14,774 nt of DNA from an archaeon (GTDB lineage Archaea; Aenigmatarchaeota; Aenigmatarchaeia; GW2011-AR5; GCA-2688965): NCBI GenBank assembly GCA_002688965.1, contig NZEE01000066.1:1-14774 (forward strand), written 5' to 3'. The notes beneath the pieces are model-generated. The model saw only the letters and a list, made by a program, of their open reading frames with translations. It had not been told where the DNA came from and did not search any database. Positions 13,026 through 14,774 of this stretch are shown piece after piece (positions within the stretch are counted from its first letter, which is position 1; each line of letters starts with the position of its first letter). The position numbers and the translations under genes were made by a program.

Positions 13026-13508
13026 ATGATACCTATACAAGAAGAAATTGGAAGATTCCAAGAAGAATTGCATAACGCAATAAGAGAAAGGAATTATGTA
13101 GCTGGCGTTACATTGCCGTTTAATGAAGCATTAAGATTTATTGGACGAATTAGTGATTTGTCAAGTCATCTGGCATCAGCAAATAGATACAGACCAGATT
13201 GGATTGAACAGCCAGTATTTGAAATAAATTTGCCTGATAGTGACAGATTAAGTCAAATTTGGACACTAGGGAGTATATATCAAGGCCATTTAAATGACTG
13301 CGTTAGCAGGACTCATAGAATAGAAAGAATCCAAGAAGGAGCATCTGAAGAACAAAGAGCAAGTAATGTAGAAAATGCTTATGAGTCGCTTATTGAACTT
13401 ACATCTCAACCGTGTATAAGTGAAGATGATATCGCAAGATGTACCGATGCCACAAGACAAATAGAATTTCGATGGTTGCATAATTGGTTTATAAATCCTT
13501 TTTCATAA
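13026..13508 (+). CDS. Helical soluble protein of unknown function, cassette gene 4
   Basis: 160 residues from ATG 13026, chosen because AGGAG (13014-13018) lies 7 nt upstream; a TTG at 13002 in frame would add MPRGRRNK. The protein is almost entirely helical and charged, with a long N-terminal helix (EEIGRFQEELHNAIRERN), a second around EALRFIGRISDLSSHLASAN, and an Arg/Glu-rich third region with two cysteines. No signal, membrane helix or catalytic motif is visible. It is separated from the preceding three genes by 60 bp but has the same orientation and style, and is probably part of the same cassette. Convergent with the 13539 gene. Confidence 0.6.
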   Translation: MIPIQEEIGRFQEELHNAIRERNYVAGVTLPFNEALRFIGRISDLSSHLASANRYRPDWIEQPVFEINLPDSDRLSQIWTLGSIYQGHLNDCVSRTHRIERIQEGASEEQRASNVENAYESLIELTSQPCISEDDIARCTDATRQIEFRWLHNWFINPFS

Positions 13509-13538
13509 ATTATTAAAATTTAAAGAGGTGATTTCTTT

Positions 13539-14051
13539 TTATTCAACCACAACCCCCACTTGCTTTATAGAGCTCCTTTCAATATAAAGCCCAATTAAAA
13601 ATCCAACAATCACCCCAATAGGTAGAGATATTATAAAGAAAAGTCCTGCAAAAGTCAACCAAACAATAAAGGAATTCCAATCTCTCATAAAAATAACAAA
13701 GAAAACAAGAAATCCAATCAACCAAAATAAAGGAATAAGCAAACCAGTAATTAACCCTCTTAATTTCATAGACACTTTTTCTTTAATAGAAAATATTATC
13801 CAACCAATAATACTTCCAAATATAAACCAAGCTACAAAACCCCCAATTAAAAACATAATATGGTGTGTAATGGATATTCCAATAATTTCAGAATTCGCAA
13901 AAAAATAGTGAAGCATCACTAAACTTCCACCTAACCACCCCCCAAAGAAACGTGCATAGGATAACATCAACCCACAAACAGCCCCAACAAGAATAAGTGC
14001 AGCTAACTTAAACCCAAAACCAAAAATCCATTTTAATTTTTGTTTGTCCAT
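13539..14051 (-). CDS. Four-helix membrane protein, unknown function
   Basis: About 170 residues with four to five membrane helices: FKLAALILVGAVCGLML, HHIMFLIGGFVAWFIFGSI, LITGLLIPLFWLIGFLVFFV and WLTFAGLFFIISLPIGVIVG, then a short end (RSSIKQVGVVVE). A conserved-looking GSIIGWIIFSIKEK segment (about residues 80-93) recalls the GWIFNKIK end of the small membrane protein at 11334. The ATG at 14051 shares one base with the previous stop (TGATG); a GTG at 14054 would give a four-base overlap. It is cotranslated with the prepilin-like gene before it. Function unknown; a membrane partner of the pilin-like protein is a guess from context. Confidence 0.7.
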   Translation of the reverse strand: MDKQKLKWIFGFGFKLAALILVGAVCGLMLSYARFFGGWLGGSLVMLHYFFANSEIIGISITHHIMFLIGGFVAWFIFGSIIGWIIFSIKEKVSMKLRGLITGLLIPLFWLIGFLVFFVIFMRDWNSFIVWLTFAGLFFIISLPIGVIVGFLIGLYIERSSIKQVGVVVE

Positions 14052-14569
14052 CACACAACCACAACAAATTTATCATAAAAACCTTTACTTAAAACCAACC
14101 CCCGCCCTGCATCAACACAATAAGGATTCCTCTCGGAAGTTATCTCAGTAATATTAATATTTTCAATTTTTTTAAACTGCATTTCACAAGCTTTTCCAGG
14201 AGGAATTAAAAAAACATTTGCATCTTGAACTTGATAAATACTAATTTTATCATAATCTTCTAATACAGAAGCAGTTCGTGTAGTATCTCCCCCAGTATCC
14301 CAAAAACATACCCTCTCAATTCCCGAAGGCAAATCAACTTCAAACTCAACATTATCAGTTTCTTGCGAAACTAAAACATCATTAACTTCTCCCTGCAACT
14401 CCTCATAAAACATCCCAACAGAAGCACATTTTCCAATATCAAGAAAATAATTCACAGCAATAAAAGCAATCACAATAAACACCACAATTAAGAAAAGCGC
14501 AAATATAATTCCAAATGGTAACCCCATTGTTGACTGCCCAAACTTATCTTTTACCAACCCTCTTTTCAT
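14051..14569 (-). CDS. Prepilin-like protein, class III signal peptide
   Basis: 172 residues from the ATG at 14569; an ATG at 14578 adds MCF. The N-terminus MKRGLVKDKFGQSTMG has a basic head and a G|Q cut after KDKFG, followed by a hydrophobic helix GIIFALFLIVVFIVIAFIAV, the pattern of archaeal prepilins cleaved by a FlaK/PibD-type peptidase. The extracellular domain has five cysteines (GKCASV, RVCFWD, GKACEMQ, PYCVD) and is rich in beta segments and acidic residues. A TATA element TTTATAAAG on minus (14599-14591) is about 26 bp upstream of the 14569 start, so the shorter start would be leaderless. It forms a two-gene unit with the membrane protein at 13539. Confidence 0.75.
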   Translation of the reverse strand: MKRGLVKDKFGQSTMGLPFGIIFALFLIVVFIVIAFIAVNYFLDIGKCASVGMFYEELQGEVNDVLVSQETDNVEFEVDLPSGIERVCFWDTGGDTTRTASVLEDYDKISIYQVQDANVFLIPPGKACEMQFKKIENINITEITSERNPYCVDAGRGLVLSKGFYDKFVVVV

Positions 14570-14595
14570 AAAACACATAAGATAATTATCTTTAT

Positions 14596-14621
14596 AAAAC
14601 TTTCATGAAGAAGAAAGTTTT
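14596..14621. repeat. Inverted repeat next to prepilin-like promoter
   Basis: AAAACTTTC (14596-14604) and GAAAGTTTT (14613-14621) are perfect 9-base arms around ATGAAGAA. On minus the repeat abuts and partly overlaps the TATA element of the prepilin-like gene, where a bound protein would block or recruit TBP/TFB. A candidate operator by position; the protein is unknown. Confidence 0.35.
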
Positions 14622-14676
14622 GTAATGAAAAATTTTAATTTTACTTTATAAAATTATAGAAATCATAAACAACCCC

Positions 14677-14774
14677 CTAACCCCGCCACCGCTTCCGAGA
14701 AAACATCCCCAGCAACTTATCATCAATATTGTCAATCAGTTTTTTCCTCTTCTTTGTAGCACAACTTCTTCGCA
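14677..14774 (-). CDS. 3' end of a minus-strand gene, partial
   Basis: One frame is open from the right edge for 31 codons to a TAG at 14677-14679; the other two minus frames stop within 14 codons. The product ends basic: KKRKKLIDNIDDKLL, then GMFSRKRWRG. The helical charged segment looks like real coding sequence, but the fragment is too short to name. The gene starts outside the window, and its region is more GC-rich near the stop than the flanking gap. Confidence 0.45.
   Translation of the reverse strand, partial: RRSCATKKRKKLIDNIDDKLLGMFSRKRWRG

Overview
The window looks like part of an AT-rich DPANN archaeal genome, most like a Pacearchaeota or Woesearchaeota lineage. Archaeal signs are a Methanococcus-type S-layer protein, an archaeosortase, prepilin-type N-termini with a G|Q processing site, an Lrp/AsnC regulator, TATA boxes about 25 bp upstream of start codons that give leaderless or near-leaderless mRNAs, and T-tract terminators. 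The lineage is inferred from general protein character, not from a marker gene. No rRNA, tRNA, CRISPR array or insertion sequence was seen.

Left part (1-5040): a small four-helix membrane protein (minus) diverges from a secreted, acidic, CARDB-like surface protein (plus) whose C-terminus is a membrane helix with a basic tail. The next plus gene is an archaeosortase with the Cys/Arg/His triad, so the two look like a substrate and processing-enzyme pair. Converging on it is a minus run of three genes: two single-pass proteins with related layouts and a small multidrug export family membrane protein.

Centre (5018-8424): the S-layer gene on minus ends at a hairpin plus T-tract terminator. Its predicted promoter lies about 270 bp upstream of the start codon, which leaves a roughly 240-nt 5' leader. 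The leader is dense in perfect inverted repeats, has two hairpin loops that match a shared linker, and contains a possible 13-codon upstream ORF ending in the S-layer ribosome binding site. Divergent from it is a winged-helix regulator whose own leader contains mutually exclusive hairpins around its Shine-Dalgarno sequence.

Right part (8449-12100): a tightly overlapping six-gene minus operon begins with an Lrp/AsnC regulator, then a small membrane protein, a SAM methyltransferase and three proteins with one N-terminal helix, two of them with prepilin-like signals. A second copy of the SD-hairpin element from the winged-helix leader lies in the only gap of this operon.

Far right (12204-14774): four small soluble plus-strand genes of unknown function, one with a zinc-binding knuckle, form a cassette. 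After them come a minus pair (prepilin-like protein and four-helix membrane protein) and the 3' end of a further minus gene. Overall the window is a cell-surface locus: S-layer, sortase-anchored surface protein, pilin-like proteins and their probable regulators.
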